This document shows positions 43,666 to 51,881 of a stretch of 64,000 nt of DNA, piece after piece. The stretch's first letter is position 1. The number at the start of each line of letters is the position of its first letter. The stretch comes from JAJRTE01 sp964418585 (GTDB taxonomy: Bacteria; Myxococcota_A; UBA796; JAJRTE01): positions 50,084 to 114,083 of the forward strand of contig CAYQMG010000048.1 in assembly GCA_964418585.1 (NCBI GenBank). The letters are read 5' to 3'. Under the pieces are notes generated by a model. It ran no database searches and was not told the DNA's origin. It worked only from the letters and a program-made list of their open reading frames with translations. The position numbers and the translations under genes are program-made.

Positions 43666-45033
43666 GTGCTCATGTTCTTGAAACAACACGTAGTCGCGTC
43701 TCTCGGCAAACAACGCCAGGTGCACGGACGTCCCTCGGGACGCTGCAAGACAGCGCCCCCCGGGTTCCTCCGCAGGGAGGAATGGATACGCGCCGGGTCA
43801 CCATCCGCGCCTCCCTCGAGGGTCCCCCATCCCCTCCTCCTGGCCCTGGTCTGCGCCCCTCTCTCCTGGCTCCCGGCTGCCCTGGCCGGCGCTGAACCCG
43901 ACCCACCTCTGCCTGCCCAACAGGCGCCGGATTCCCAGGCGGACCCGGGCAACGATGCACCACCCGGGGATGTCTTCCCCTTTGTGCTCCGGATCCTGGA
44001 CCCGGGAGGCCACCTGAAGGGCAGACAACCTCGAGTCATTCTGGACAACGGTATCACGACCCGTACCCTGTTGCCGCGCGATGACGGCCAGCCTCCAGAC
44101 ACCCAGGCGGGAGACGGCTCCTATGCGCTGGGCGTGGCAGACTTCCCCGGTTCCTCGTTCGACATCCGCCTCGAGGCTGGTGAAGGAGACGGCGCATTCC
44201 AAAGCGAGGGGCACGTCGCTTTCTCACCCGACAACCTGGAGCGGAACCTCGTGGTGCTCGTGGAGCAGGACGGCGCCGCTTTCGGGACGAATGACAACGA
44301 ACTGAGCCTCCGTCCAGGAGGTGGAGAGGTGCAGGAGCGAGCCGGCCCCGCGGGGCGAGCGCCCGGGTCGGGCCGGGAGACGACCGGGGGGGGAAGTCCG
44401 TGGGGGTCCCTCGTGTGGGCCTGGCTCCTCGGAATGGCAGGCGGCTTTCTGGGCGCCTTTTTCTACCACGCGCGCGGCGTGTTCCGCGGCGGAAAGGGCC
44501 TGGTTCGGATCGGAAGAGGGCGGCCCATGCGGCCCCTGGGCGACACGCTGCCGGACACCGAAACGCCTTCTCTCTGGACGGCCCCCGGACCAGACCTTCC
44601 GGACCTCATCGCCATACTTGCTCAACGATTGACCAGTCGAGGGGCCGTGCTCCTGATTCCTGCACCCGAACACCGGGAACGGTTGGTCAGCCTGTTCGGT
44701 CCCACTCCGTTCCCGGTCTGGATCCCGGCGCAAGACCGGCCGTCCCCGGCAACCGTGGTCGCCGGCGCCCGCATGCTCGAGGCCATGGGGTTGCTGGTCA
44801 CGCTGGTGGTCGAAGGAGTCGATGCCCTGGAGGAGGCCCATCCCGACACGCCGTTTGCAGCTCTCGAGGACCTCGTGACCGCTGCGGACCGACCCATCTG
44901 TATCGTCATGGAAACCGGAAGCCCTGTCCCGGTCGACTCCTGGACTCTCGTCCAGGTGCGGCGCGACGGTACCGGGCGACTCGTCACCGAACAGGGCACA
45001 CCGCTCGACCCCCTGAAGCCGGTTCACGGTTGA
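43666..45033 (+). CDS. Secreted/membrane protein with anchor-type beta domain, start region possibly frameshifted
   Basis: 455 aa as read. A signal-like stretch (PLLLALVCAPLSWLPAALAGA) precedes a beta domain with DDGQPPDTQAGDGSYALGVADFPG, a motif of choice-of-anchor-type domains; one helix (SLVWAWLLGMAGGFLGAFFY) leads to a cytoplasmic domain (LIAILAQRLTSRGAVLLI ... LLVTLVVEGVDALEE) faintly like DUF835. The proper ribosome site (GGGAGGA) stands before an ATG at 43782 in another frame; that frame reads MDTRRVTIRASLEG and would join the signal peptide if one C of the CCCCC run at 43824-43828 were absent. So a single-base error or a real frameshift is likely. First of a three-gene operon. Confidence 0.6.
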   Translation: MLMFLKQHVVASLGKQRQVHGRPSGRCKTAPPGFLRREEWIRAGSPSAPPSRVPHPLLLALVCAPLSWLPAALAGAEPDPPLPAQQAPDSQADPGNDAPPGDVFPFVLRILDPGGHLKGRQPRVILDNGITTRTLLPRDDGQPPDTQAGDGSYALGVADFPGSSFDIRLEAGEGDGAFQSEGHVAFSPDNLERNLVVLVEQDGAAFGTNDNELSLRPGGGEVQERAGPAGRAPGSGRETTGGGSPWGSLVWAWLLGMAGGFLGAFFYHARGVFRGGKGLVRIGRGRPMRPLGDTLPDTETPSLWTAPGPDLPDLIAILAQRLTSRGAVLLIPAPEHRERLVSLFGPTPFPVWIPAQDRPSPATVVAGARMLEAMGLLVTLVVEGVDALEEAHPDTPFAALEDLVTAADRPICIVMETGSPVPVDSWTLVQVRRDGTGRLVTEQGTPLDPLKPVHG

Positions 45034-45041
45034 GGTGAAAG

Positions 45042-45506
45042 GTGGCGGAAGACGCGCGCACGATCCGAGTCCAGGCGGCGGTGGAACACCGTCGGGTTCC
45101 CGGTCGACTTGTGGTCTCGATCACCGAATCGGGAGAAACCGGCCACTACGCCCTGGTCGATGACGGATCGGTTCCCGGCGACATTCCCATGGACGGACTG
45201 TGGACCGCCGTGTGTCCAATCGGGCAATCCCGGTTCGTCGAGGTTGAACTCACCGCCATGAACGAGGTGGGCTCGAGCGTCCTGTACCACCGGGTCGTGC
45301 ATGTGCCGGCTCAGGACGAGGTGGCGCTCGATTTCTTCCTGGAATCCACCGACCACGGCCTGGCGGCACACCGCGTGCCCTGGCTCCCTTCCGTGGGCAG
45401 CGATGAGTACCTTGGAGGTGAAATCACGCTCACCCTGGCTTTCGGGTGGGGGTTCCTGGTGCTCCTCTACGTGGGTTTCCTGGTCCTGCTGGGGCGCAAA
45501 CGATGA
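45042..45506 (+). CDS. Small membrane-anchored beta-domain protein
   Basis: 154 aa with GTG start at 45042 after GAGGTGAAA. The N-terminal 115 residues form a beta domain with YALVDDGSVPGDIPMDGLWTA, the same DDG...GDxxxDGxWT/Y motif seen in the protein encoded just upstream. The C-terminus is one helix (LTLAFGWGFLVLLYVGFLVLL) ending GRKR, so the domain faces outward. There is no obvious signal peptide, so export would depend on the C-terminal helix. Its stop overlaps the next ATG (ATGA), and the previous gene is 8 nt upstream, showing tight coupling in an operon of unknown function. Confidence 0.65.
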   Translation: MAEDARTIRVQAAVEHRRVPGRLVVSITESGETGHYALVDDGSVPGDIPMDGLWTAVCPIGQSRFVEVELTAMNEVGSSVLYHRVVHVPAQDEVALDFFLESTDHGLAAHRVPWLPSVGSDEYLGGEITLTLAFGWGFLVLLYVGFLVLLGRKR

Positions 45507-47230
45507 ACTTCGCGCGTTCGGCCAGACACCTGGCAGCTCATGCGGCCACCCTGGGCTTCTTCCTCGCCGTCGCCACCCTCTTCACCTGGCCGACCGCACG
45601 GTTCGATTCCTCCACTTTCTACACCCGCCAGTTCGACCTCTACGGCGTCCTGTGGATGCTTCACCACGTGCGCGAGGTCCTGCTCCAGGGCCTGGTCTCT
45701 TCCACCAATTTCCCACTGGGCGAAAACGCCACCCGACCAGACGCCTACGTCATGGCAGGCCTGGCCCTCCTGCTCGGAAACGCCGTCCCACCTCTCTCCC
45801 TCGTCCGCATGATCGTACTGCTCGGGCCGGTCGCAAACGCCTTCGCAGCAGAACGCTGCGCCGCCCGCGGCTTCCACATACGCCGTCCCTGGTCTCTTCT
45901 CGCTGGCATCACATACGGATTCAACGGGTTGGCCGCCACCGCGTGGCTCGAGGGGCATGTCTACTTCCTGTTCAACCCCTGGCTCCCCCTGCTTCTCCTC
46001 GCCCTGGTGCAAACCACGCGCCCCGGGGCTCCGCGCAGGGAAGGCATCAAGGCGGGGCTCTACTGGACCCTCGCACTGGCCACCAGCGCCTACACCGGTA
46101 TCCTCGCCACCGTCCTTGCGGCCGTCTACCTCGTACGAGCCTTGCTCGAGGCAACCAACCGCCGGGAGGCCGCTCTCCGGTGCTCGGTACCCCTGGCGGT
46201 ATTCCTCCCCTTCGCACTGGTGCATGCCTGGCTCTTTTTCGGCGGATCGGGCCAACGCGCCCCTGACCTGTGGCGGGCGTCCACCTCTGGCGGCGCCACC
46301 TTGGCCGGCCTCGTCACCTGGTGGCCTGGAGTGGACGGCAAGACGTACCACTCCATCGCAACCCCTCTTGGATTCGGCATGCTCACCCTCTGTGCCTTTG
46401 CTCCAACATTGCTCCGACATGAGCGCGCCTGGAGACCCCTGCTCGCAACGGCTTCGGTCTCCGTCTTGCTCTCGTTCGGGACGGTCGTGTCCCCCGGGAT
46501 GGGTGGCACCTGGTCGTTCCCGGCCCCACTCGCATTGCTCGCCGGGACCCCGATACCAAGGTTCCTCCACTTTCCCGTCCGCTTCCTCTGGCTCACTTAC
46601 CTGTGCGGCGGTCTCGTGGCAGCACGCGCCGCGGCCAGAATCGCCCACCAGGTGGGGGCATGGCGGACCGCCCCCCTCCTCCTCGTCGCCCTGCTGGATG
46701 CCGTCGCCCTCACCGGCGCCCCCCTTCGCGCACGCCCCGTGCTCGCCCAGATCCCGTCCGCCTACAACGCCGCGCCCACCGACCGCGCCGTCCTCGACCT
46801 GTTCGCCGAGCAGCCTGTCGTACTGGGAGACATGAATACGCGGGTCACCAAGTTGACCACCTATTACCACACGGTCCATCGACGGCCCGTACTCGCAGCA
46901 GCCCTCCCCACCCACGGCACCAACTGCCGCGACGCCGTGGCGGCAGCACTCCTCTCTGAACTCATGGACTGGCAGCGCGACGTGGCCAGGGGAACCTCCC
47001 CGGGTACCTCCAATATCGAACACATGCTCGCCGACCTCGGAATCGGCGCCGTCGCCGTCCACCTGGAACTGTTTCCAGAACCGGACCGCACCACCGTCCT
47101 CGAGGGGCTCCGCGCCGCGCTCGGCCCCCCGGCAGCCATCAGCCACGACGGCGGTGAAACCATCGTGCTCCACGTCCTCCGCACCCGCTCGAACGCCGAC
47201 CCGACCGCCACGTTCAAGGCACTGTTCTGA
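45503..47230 (+). CDS. Polytopic membrane protein, GT-C/YfhO-like
   Basis: 575 aa with about ten or more hydrophobic helices. ATG 45503 overlaps the previous stop. The outer loop after helix 1 (WPTARFDSSTFYTRQFDLYGVLWMLHHV, NFPLGENATRP) and YGFNGLAATAWLEGHVYFLFNPWLPLLLLAL resemble membrane glycosyltransferase-like proteins that use lipid-linked sugars. A soluble C-terminal part (NTRVTKLTTYYHTVHRRPVLAAALP, IEHMLADLGIGAVAVHLELFPEPDR) resembles the end of YfhO-like proteins. Third gene of the membrane operon. A likely role is glycosylation or polymer assembly outside the inner membrane; no substrate can be named. Confidence 0.62.
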   Translation: MNFARSARHLAAHAATLGFFLAVATLFTWPTARFDSSTFYTRQFDLYGVLWMLHHVREVLLQGLVSSTNFPLGENATRPDAYVMAGLALLLGNAVPPLSLVRMIVLLGPVANAFAAERCAARGFHIRRPWSLLAGITYGFNGLAATAWLEGHVYFLFNPWLPLLLLALVQTTRPGAPRREGIKAGLYWTLALATSAYTGILATVLAAVYLVRALLEATNRREAALRCSVPLAVFLPFALVHAWLFFGGSGQRAPDLWRASTSGGATLAGLVTWWPGVDGKTYHSIATPLGFGMLTLCAFAPTLLRHERAWRPLLATASVSVLLSFGTVVSPGMGGTWSFPAPLALLAGTPIPRFLHFPVRFLWLTYLCGGLVAARAAARIAHQVGAWRTAPLLLVALLDAVALTGAPLRARPVLAQIPSAYNAAPTDRAVLDLFAEQPVVLGDMNTRVTKLTTYYHTVHRRPVLAAALPTHGTNCRDAVAAALLSELMDWQRDVARGTSPGTSNIEHMLADLGIGAVAVHLELFPEPDRTTVLEGLRAALGPPAAISHDGGETIVLHVLRTRSNADPTATFKALF

Positions 47231-47377
47231 TTCGCCCCACTCCGAGAAAAACGCGGTTCAGCCCGATGTCATCGCGGAAGCGGCCGCACAAGCGATACTC
47301 CCCACTCCGAGCGACGGTCGCCTCCGACTTGACCTCGGTACTTCAGACATGCAAAAAAAGTTGGGGGAAAAAAAGAG

Positions 47378-47450
47378 GCAGGCTCGATGTGGGGAGTTTG
47401 GAAACAACCTGAACAGGGGGACTGGGAAGGGTTCCACACATCGAGCCTGC
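47378..47450 (-). terminator. Intrinsic terminator of the dsr-cysG operon
   Basis: A 14-bp perfect stem, GCAGGCTCGATGTG (47378-47391) and CACATCGAGCCTGC (47437-47450), with a 45-nt loop. On the minus strand it is followed by CTC and seven T (47374-47368). It lies 130 nt after the cysG stop. The loop is longer than in textbook terminators, so it could also be the 3' end of a structured RNA. Confidence 0.6.
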
Positions 47451-47487
47451 AACACCTGGGTCCCGGTCCACATCCAGGAGGTGTTGC
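47449..47487. repeat. Second hairpin adjoining the terminator
   Basis: GCAACACCT (47449-47457) pairs with AGGTGTTGC (47479-47487), loop 21 nt. It overlaps the base of the 14-bp stem by 2 nt, so the two hairpins stack or compete. The remaining part of 47231-47582 holds a 12-bp direct repeat (47235 and 47300) and no gene. Confidence 0.55.
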
Positions 47488-47582
47488 AAAAATCGTGCCA
47501 CCGACACGACTCCAGGAAACGATGGGGAGGAAATCGCACTCAACTTGACGTGTGAGACGAGTTCGAGAGGGCCGCAACCGGT

Positions 47583-49376
47583 CTAGTCGGACCTGTCCAG
47601 GAGACGATCCACGATGGCCTGCCCGGCCAGATGAGGAGATTCGGGAAGGCGAACCACCTCCTGCCACGTCTGGGTTTGGGCCTGTTCCCACGACGCCCGG
47701 GTCATACACCAGGCCATCACCCGCTCCCGACGCCCATTCCCGGCGAGAAGTTCGTGGAACCCGGTCAACTCCTCCACGCTTTCGACCACCACCCCGGAGA
47801 CCGGCAGTGCATTCACCGCAACCCGGGCAGCCTCCCCGACCGGGAAGCGGACCGGCACCACCGCCGCTCCAGCGCGCTCGAGAGGCGCCTGGATCGACTC
47901 CGCGGCGCGGCCGACGAGCAAGCGCTGACCATGGAGGGGACGCCGTTCGAACCAGGCCATCTGCTCCATGTAACGAACCGTGGACCCGATCACGAACAGG
48001 GCCGGGGGCCGAATCCCTGCCTCGGTCACCGCATCCGGGAGGGCTTCCAGCCGCGCACGCACGGTCCGTTGGACCGCTGTGGTCCCCCGCTCGATCATGG
48101 CAGCCTCGGTGTCCGGGGGCATGCCATGGGTAAGCAGGCGAGCCACCACGTCGCGCAGGTTGCCCACCCCCATGTACCCGACCAGCGTGGCATGGGGATC
48201 CCGTGCCAGAAGGTCCCACCGTACCTGGGTGTGGCCCTTGACCGACTCATGCGCGGTCAACAGGGTCAACCGGACCGCATCCCCTCGCTGAGTCACCGGA
48301 ATTCCGGCATAGGCAGCAGCCGCCACACCCGCAGTCGGTGCCGGAACGATCTCGAACGGAACCCCGGCGGCCACCAGCGCCTCGACCTCCTCGCCACCGC
48401 GCCCGAATACGAACGGGTCCCCCCCCTTGAGGCGCACGACCAACCCGTGCTTTCGTGCCAACGAGACCAGGAGTTCGTTGATGCGGTCCTGGGGTACCGG
48501 ATGGTGGCCGGCCTCCTTGCCCACCCGCACCAACGGAACGTCTCGAGGTAGGTCTGCAGGCAAGGCGGGTTCTGCCAGCCGATCGTAGACGATCACATCT
48601 GCCTGCTCCAGTCGACGCCTGCCCTTCACCGTCAACAGCCCCGGGTCCCCCGGACCCGCCCCAACCAGGGAGACCAGGCCGGGTCCGCCTCGATCGGCCT
48701 CGTCCGACACAGGACCCGTCTCACGGATCGGCTCCGGGGACCCCTTCGATCCATCGCCCGGACTCAACCCCGCAAGTCCTTCCAGTTCGACCTCGTCCGG
48801 AACCCGCACCGACCAGGTGTGGGGATCGAACGTTCTTGCAAAGAAGGCGTCAAACCTCGATTCCCGCTCTTCCGGCGCCAGGATACGCACCCGCTCTCGC
48901 AAGCGCTTCCCGGCCTCCACCCATTCGGCCCAGGCCGGACCAATCCGCCGCTCGAACGCCTCCCGCACCCGCCGCACCAGAAAAGGAGCATCTCCATCCG
49001 AGGCGATCGCCACCTGAAACCGCCCCCGCACGACTCGAGCCGGCAGATGGAAGGTGCAGAACTCGGGATCGTCCGCCACATTCACCCAGATACCCCGGCG
49101 TCGAGCATCCTCCCATACCTGCCGGTTCACCCCCCGATCGTCCGTGGCGGCAAACGCCAGGACCATCCCCTCGAGATCACTCGAACGGTACCCCCGGGTC
49201 ACGATCGTCACGGAACGTTCCCGGGCCATGCGCTGCAATTCAGCCACCGGATCCAGGGCGACCACGGTTACGCGGGCGCCGGCGTCGAGCAACCCCCGTA
49301 CCTTACGGGAAGCGACCGCACCTCCGCCCACGACCAGGCAAGGTCGGTCCCGGACATCAAGCATGACAGGATACAT
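47583..49376 (-). CDS. cysG: Sirohaem synthase fusion: Met8-type dehydrogenase/ferrochelatase + uroporphyrinogen-III methyltransferase + short HemD-like tail
   Basis: 597 aa. Residues 1 to about 205 are Met8/CysG-N (YPVMLDVRDRPCLVVGGGAVASRKV, VNVADDPEFCTFHLPARV, SDGDAPFLVRRVRE), oxidising precorrin-2 and inserting iron. About 235-480 is SUMT/CobA: LVSLVGAGPGDPGLLTVKG, VVRLKGGDPFVFGRGGEE, PAPTAGVAAAAYAGIPVTQR and YMGVGNL. About 485-597 looks like a shortened uroporphyrinogen-III synthase (RRPLHGQRLLVGRAAE ... AWCMTRASWEQAQ), less than half the usual 250 residues, so activity is doubtful. Last gene of the dsr operon, 48 nt after dsrP; it provides the sirohaem needed by DsrAB. Confidence 0.92.
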   Translation of the reverse strand: MYPVMLDVRDRPCLVVGGGAVASRKVRGLLDAGARVTVVALDPVAELQRMARERSVTIVTRGYRSSDLEGMVLAFAATDDRGVNRQVWEDARRRGIWVNVADDPEFCTFHLPARVVRGRFQVAIASDGDAPFLVRRVREAFERRIGPAWAEWVEAGKRLRERVRILAPEERESRFDAFFARTFDPHTWSVRVPDEVELEGLAGLSPGDGSKGSPEPIRETGPVSDEADRGGPGLVSLVGAGPGDPGLLTVKGRRRLEQADVIVYDRLAEPALPADLPRDVPLVRVGKEAGHHPVPQDRINELLVSLARKHGLVVRLKGGDPFVFGRGGEEVEALVAAGVPFEIVPAPTAGVAAAAYAGIPVTQRGDAVRLTLLTAHESVKGHTQVRWDLLARDPHATLVGYMGVGNLRDVVARLLTHGMPPDTEAAMIERGTTAVQRTVRARLEALPDAVTEAGIRPPALFVIGSTVRYMEQMAWFERRPLHGQRLLVGRAAESIQAPLERAGAAVVPVRFPVGEAARVAVNALPVSGVVVESVEELTGFHELLAGNGRRERVMAWCMTRASWEQAQTQTWQEVVRLPESPHLAGQAIVDRLLDRSD

Positions 49377-49424
49377 GGATTCGTGACTCCGAAAGGAACG
49401 GGGGTTCTGGAGGTGGGCACCAGA

Positions 49425-50612
49425 TCAGGCGTCGGTCCGGGCTTGCTGGTAGAGACTCCGCTCTGCCCGAACCTCGGTCGCAATCTTGTAGAACAGGGTC
49501 AGCATGAGGGCGCCGATGGCGTAGATCCCGACCGTGATCATCACCTCCGAAAATGCGGGGGTATACTCGGGCACGGTTCCCAGGGGCGAGGGCACGAATC
49601 CGGTTACCACCATGCCCATGCCCTTGTCGATCCAGATGGAAGCAATGACGCACACCGCAGCCGCGACCAGGAAACCCTGCTGATGACGCAGACGCGGCAC
49701 CACCAGGATGACGAGAGCGACAGCGGCCAGGAACTCGGACGTCCACATCCACGGCACCAGGTTGTCCACCCCTTCAAAACCAAAGAAGAGATACTTGAAG
49801 TGATGCATGTGCTCCGGGATGCCACTGTACGCCGCCGTGAACACCTCCATGATGACGAAGAAGACGTTCAGCAACATCGCGTAGGTGACGATGACGCTCA
49901 GCTTCTTGATGGCTTCCTGACCCGGGTCGAATGTGGTGAACCGCCTCACGATCAGGCAAAGCAGAATAAGGAGTGAAGGTCCGGAGGCGAACGCGGAGGC
50001 CAGGAACCTCGGAGCCAGGATCGCAGTGAGCCAGAAGGGCCTCCCGCCGAGACCGCAATACAGCCAGGCGGTCACGGTATGAATGCTCACGGCCCAGGGA
50101 ATCGACAGCAGGATGATCGGCTTGATCCACGCTGGGGGAGCCACCCCGGCCCGCTCCGACTTGAAGGTCACCCACGCGACCACTGCATTGATGAAGAAGT
50201 AGCCGAAGATGACCACGGAATCCCAGAACAGCATGGAGCGGGGCTGGGGATGGAGGAAGATGTTCAGCCCCCTCATGGGCTGCCCGAGGTCCACGAGAAC
50301 GAAAAGGAGGCACATGGTGAGCGCCGAAATGGCGAGGAACTCTCCGAGCACGCAGAGGCGCCCGAACGCCTTGTAGTCGTGAAGGTAGTAGGGGAGGACG
50401 ACCATGACCGCCGACGCGGCGACGCCGACAAGGAACGTCAACTGGGCGATATAGAATCCCCACGGGACATCGCGCTGCAGCCCGGTGGTGCTACCCAACC
50501 CCTCCTGAAGCTGAACGAACACAAACAGTCCCACACCGAGGAGAATGAAGACGGACAGGAAAGCGAGCCAACTCCAGTAGCGAGGACTGCCTTTCAGGGC
50601 TTTCTCCAGCAT
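49425..50612 (-). CDS. dsrP: DsrP, NrfD-type integral membrane subunit of DsrMKJOP
   Basis: 395 aa with about ten helices of the NrfD/PsrC family (PRYWSWLAFLSVFILLGVGLF; VPWGFYIAQLTFLVGVAASAVMVVLP; SMLFWDSVVIFGYFFINAVV). DsrP is the quinone-linked membrane subunit that pairs with the ferredoxin-like DsrO. The gene follows dsrO by 7 nt, with GTGAGGT as ribosome site, and precedes cysG. Order and direction match the classical dsrMKJOP cluster of sulfate reducers. Confidence 0.95.
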   Translation of the reverse strand: MLEKALKGSPRYWSWLAFLSVFILLGVGLFVFVQLQEGLGSTTGLQRDVPWGFYIAQLTFLVGVAASAVMVVLPYYLHDYKAFGRLCVLGEFLAISALTMCLLFVLVDLGQPMRGLNIFLHPQPRSMLFWDSVVIFGYFFINAVVAWVTFKSERAGVAPPAWIKPIILLSIPWAVSIHTVTAWLYCGLGGRPFWLTAILAPRFLASAFASGPSLLILLCLIVRRFTTFDPGQEAIKKLSVIVTYAMLLNVFFVIMEVFTAAYSGIPEHMHHFKYLFFGFEGVDNLVPWMWTSEFLAAVALVILVVPRLRHQQGFLVAAAVCVIASIWIDKGMGMVVTGFVPSPLGTVPEYTPAFSEVMITVGIYAIGALMLTLFYKIATEVRAERSLYQQARTDA

Positions 50613-50619
50613 GGTAACC

Positions 50620-51390
50620 TCACAGCAGGTAGTACACTTGGGGGCGGGTGCCCAGTTCCGGTTTCCTGCGCAGAATCGTCCGGCCAGAGGATTCGACGAG
50701 CTTTCTCACTGCGGAGTTGGGGTCGGCGATGTCGCCGAACGTCAGCGCGCCGATTCCGGCCTTCTCGCAGGCCTCGACACAATATGGCACCTCCCCTGCC
50801 GCAATCCGTTCCGGGCAGAGCGTGCACTTCTCGACCACGCCGCGCATCCGGGTGGGATAATCCTTGTTGGGTGGATTCCGGTCCGGCCACGGATCCACGA
50901 AGTTGAAGCTTCGAGACCCGTACGGACAGCCGACAATGCAATACCGACAGCCGATACAACGGTGCGGGTCCATCACCACGACACCATCCGCACGGCGGAA
51001 GGTGGCCCTGGTCGGGCAGACCCGGACGCACGGCGGATTGTCGCAATGGTTGCACATCACCACGGTCGGCAGGTCCTTCAGTTTCGGGTCGTAGTACTCA
51101 CCCACGTGCCCGGGAAACACGTGCTCGAACGGCGCCTTCCAGATCCACTTGATTTCGTGGCGAGGATCCTCCAGGTCCGGTACGTTGTGCCTGCTGTGGC
51201 AGGCCTCCCGGCACCGGTTGCAGCCCGCGTCTTTCTGGCACTTCTTGAGGTCCACGACCATCGCCCAACGAGGTCCTCCTTCCCCGGACACCTCCTCCGA
51301 CGAAGCACCGGCGAGCGCAGACACCACCGTTCCGGCACCGACGACCGTGAATCCGGCGGCTCTCAGAAAGTCTCTCCTGGTCGTATCCAT
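50620..51390 (-). CDS. dsrO: DsrO, periplasmic ferredoxin-like subunit with Tat signal
   Basis: 256 aa. ATG 51390 starts a Tat signal (MDTTRRDFLRAAGF), which sends the folded iron-sulfur protein to the periplasm. Cys clusters for several [4Fe-4S] centres: CQKDAGCNRCREAC, CNHCDNPPCVRVCP, CIGCRYCIVGCP and CTLCPERIAAGEVPYCVEAC. GGGAG precedes the start; an in-frame start upstream at 51459 would bury the Tat motif. It links DsrJ haems to DsrP. 11 nt after dsrJ. Confidence 0.96.
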   Translation of the reverse strand: MDTTRRDFLRAAGFTVVGAGTVVSALAGASSEEVSGEGGPRWAMVVDLKKCQKDAGCNRCREACHSRHNVPDLEDPRHEIKWIWKAPFEHVFPGHVGEYYDPKLKDLPTVVMCNHCDNPPCVRVCPTRATFRRADGVVVMDPHRCIGCRYCIVGCPYGSRSFNFVDPWPDRNPPNKDYPTRMRGVVEKCTLCPERIAAGEVPYCVEACEKAGIGALTFGDIADPNSAVRKLVESSGRTILRRKPELGTRPQVYYLL

Positions 51391-51401
51391 TCTCGTTCTC
51401 C

Positions 51402-51881
51402 CTATGGTACGACGTGACAATCCCAGCAGTACGGCTCCATCTCGACGTAGGTGTGACACACGTCGCAGAACTTGTCCTCCGACTCACCGGGCTTCTTTTT
51501 CGTGTGACAGACGAGACAACCATCCGAGAGGCTTTTCTTCAGTGGCCGGCCGTGGACCACGATGGGGTTGCCGTTCCGGTCCTGCCACCACTCGGGGATC
51601 GTCCGGTCTCCGTCCCGCACAACCTCGTCCCGCCATTCGAGCAGGAGTGCCATGTGGCGGTTCGTCATCTCGATGTTGGGAAGTCCTTGGGCCCTCTCCT
51701 CGTCGGTTTGCTTCAAGGCGCACGGGAGGCCCGGGTCCTGACGAAGCCTCGCTATCTCCTCCTCCACGACCCGATTGGGACGGCTCCAGTCCTGGCCGGT
51801 GGCGATGTTGATCCAGAAGGGTGCGGTGAACAGCGCCAGGAATACGACCAGCCCTGCGATGATCTTGGCCTTGTCATTCAT
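51402..51881 (-). CDS. dsrJ: DsrJ, triheme periplasmic cytochrome c
   Basis: 159 aa. An N-terminal helix (IIAGLVVFLALFTAPFWI) acts as uncleaved anchor. Three CxxCH haem sites sit near the C-terminus: CLVCH, CDVCH and CWDCH. The family conserves the Cys in LPCALKQTDEERAQG, proposed as an unusual haem ligand. GRPLKKSLSDGCLVCH is also characteristic. It overlaps the dsrK stop by 8 nt. Function: electron exchange or sulfur chemistry on the periplasmic side of DsrMKJOP. Confidence 0.95.
   Translation of the reverse strand: MNDKAKIIAGLVVFLALFTAPFWINIATGQDWSRPNRVVEEEIARLRQDPGLPCALKQTDEERAQGLPNIEMTNRHMALLLEWRDEVVRDGDRTIPEWWQDRNGNPIVVHGRPLKKSLSDGCLVCHTKKKPGESEDKFCDVCHTYVEMEPYCWDCHVVP

Noticed and set aside
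47235..47311. 12-bp direct repeat CCCCACTCCGAG at 47235 and 47300, as a possible insertion target duplication
   Set aside because: The 53 nt between copies hold no element, and there are no terminal inverted repeats or transposase.
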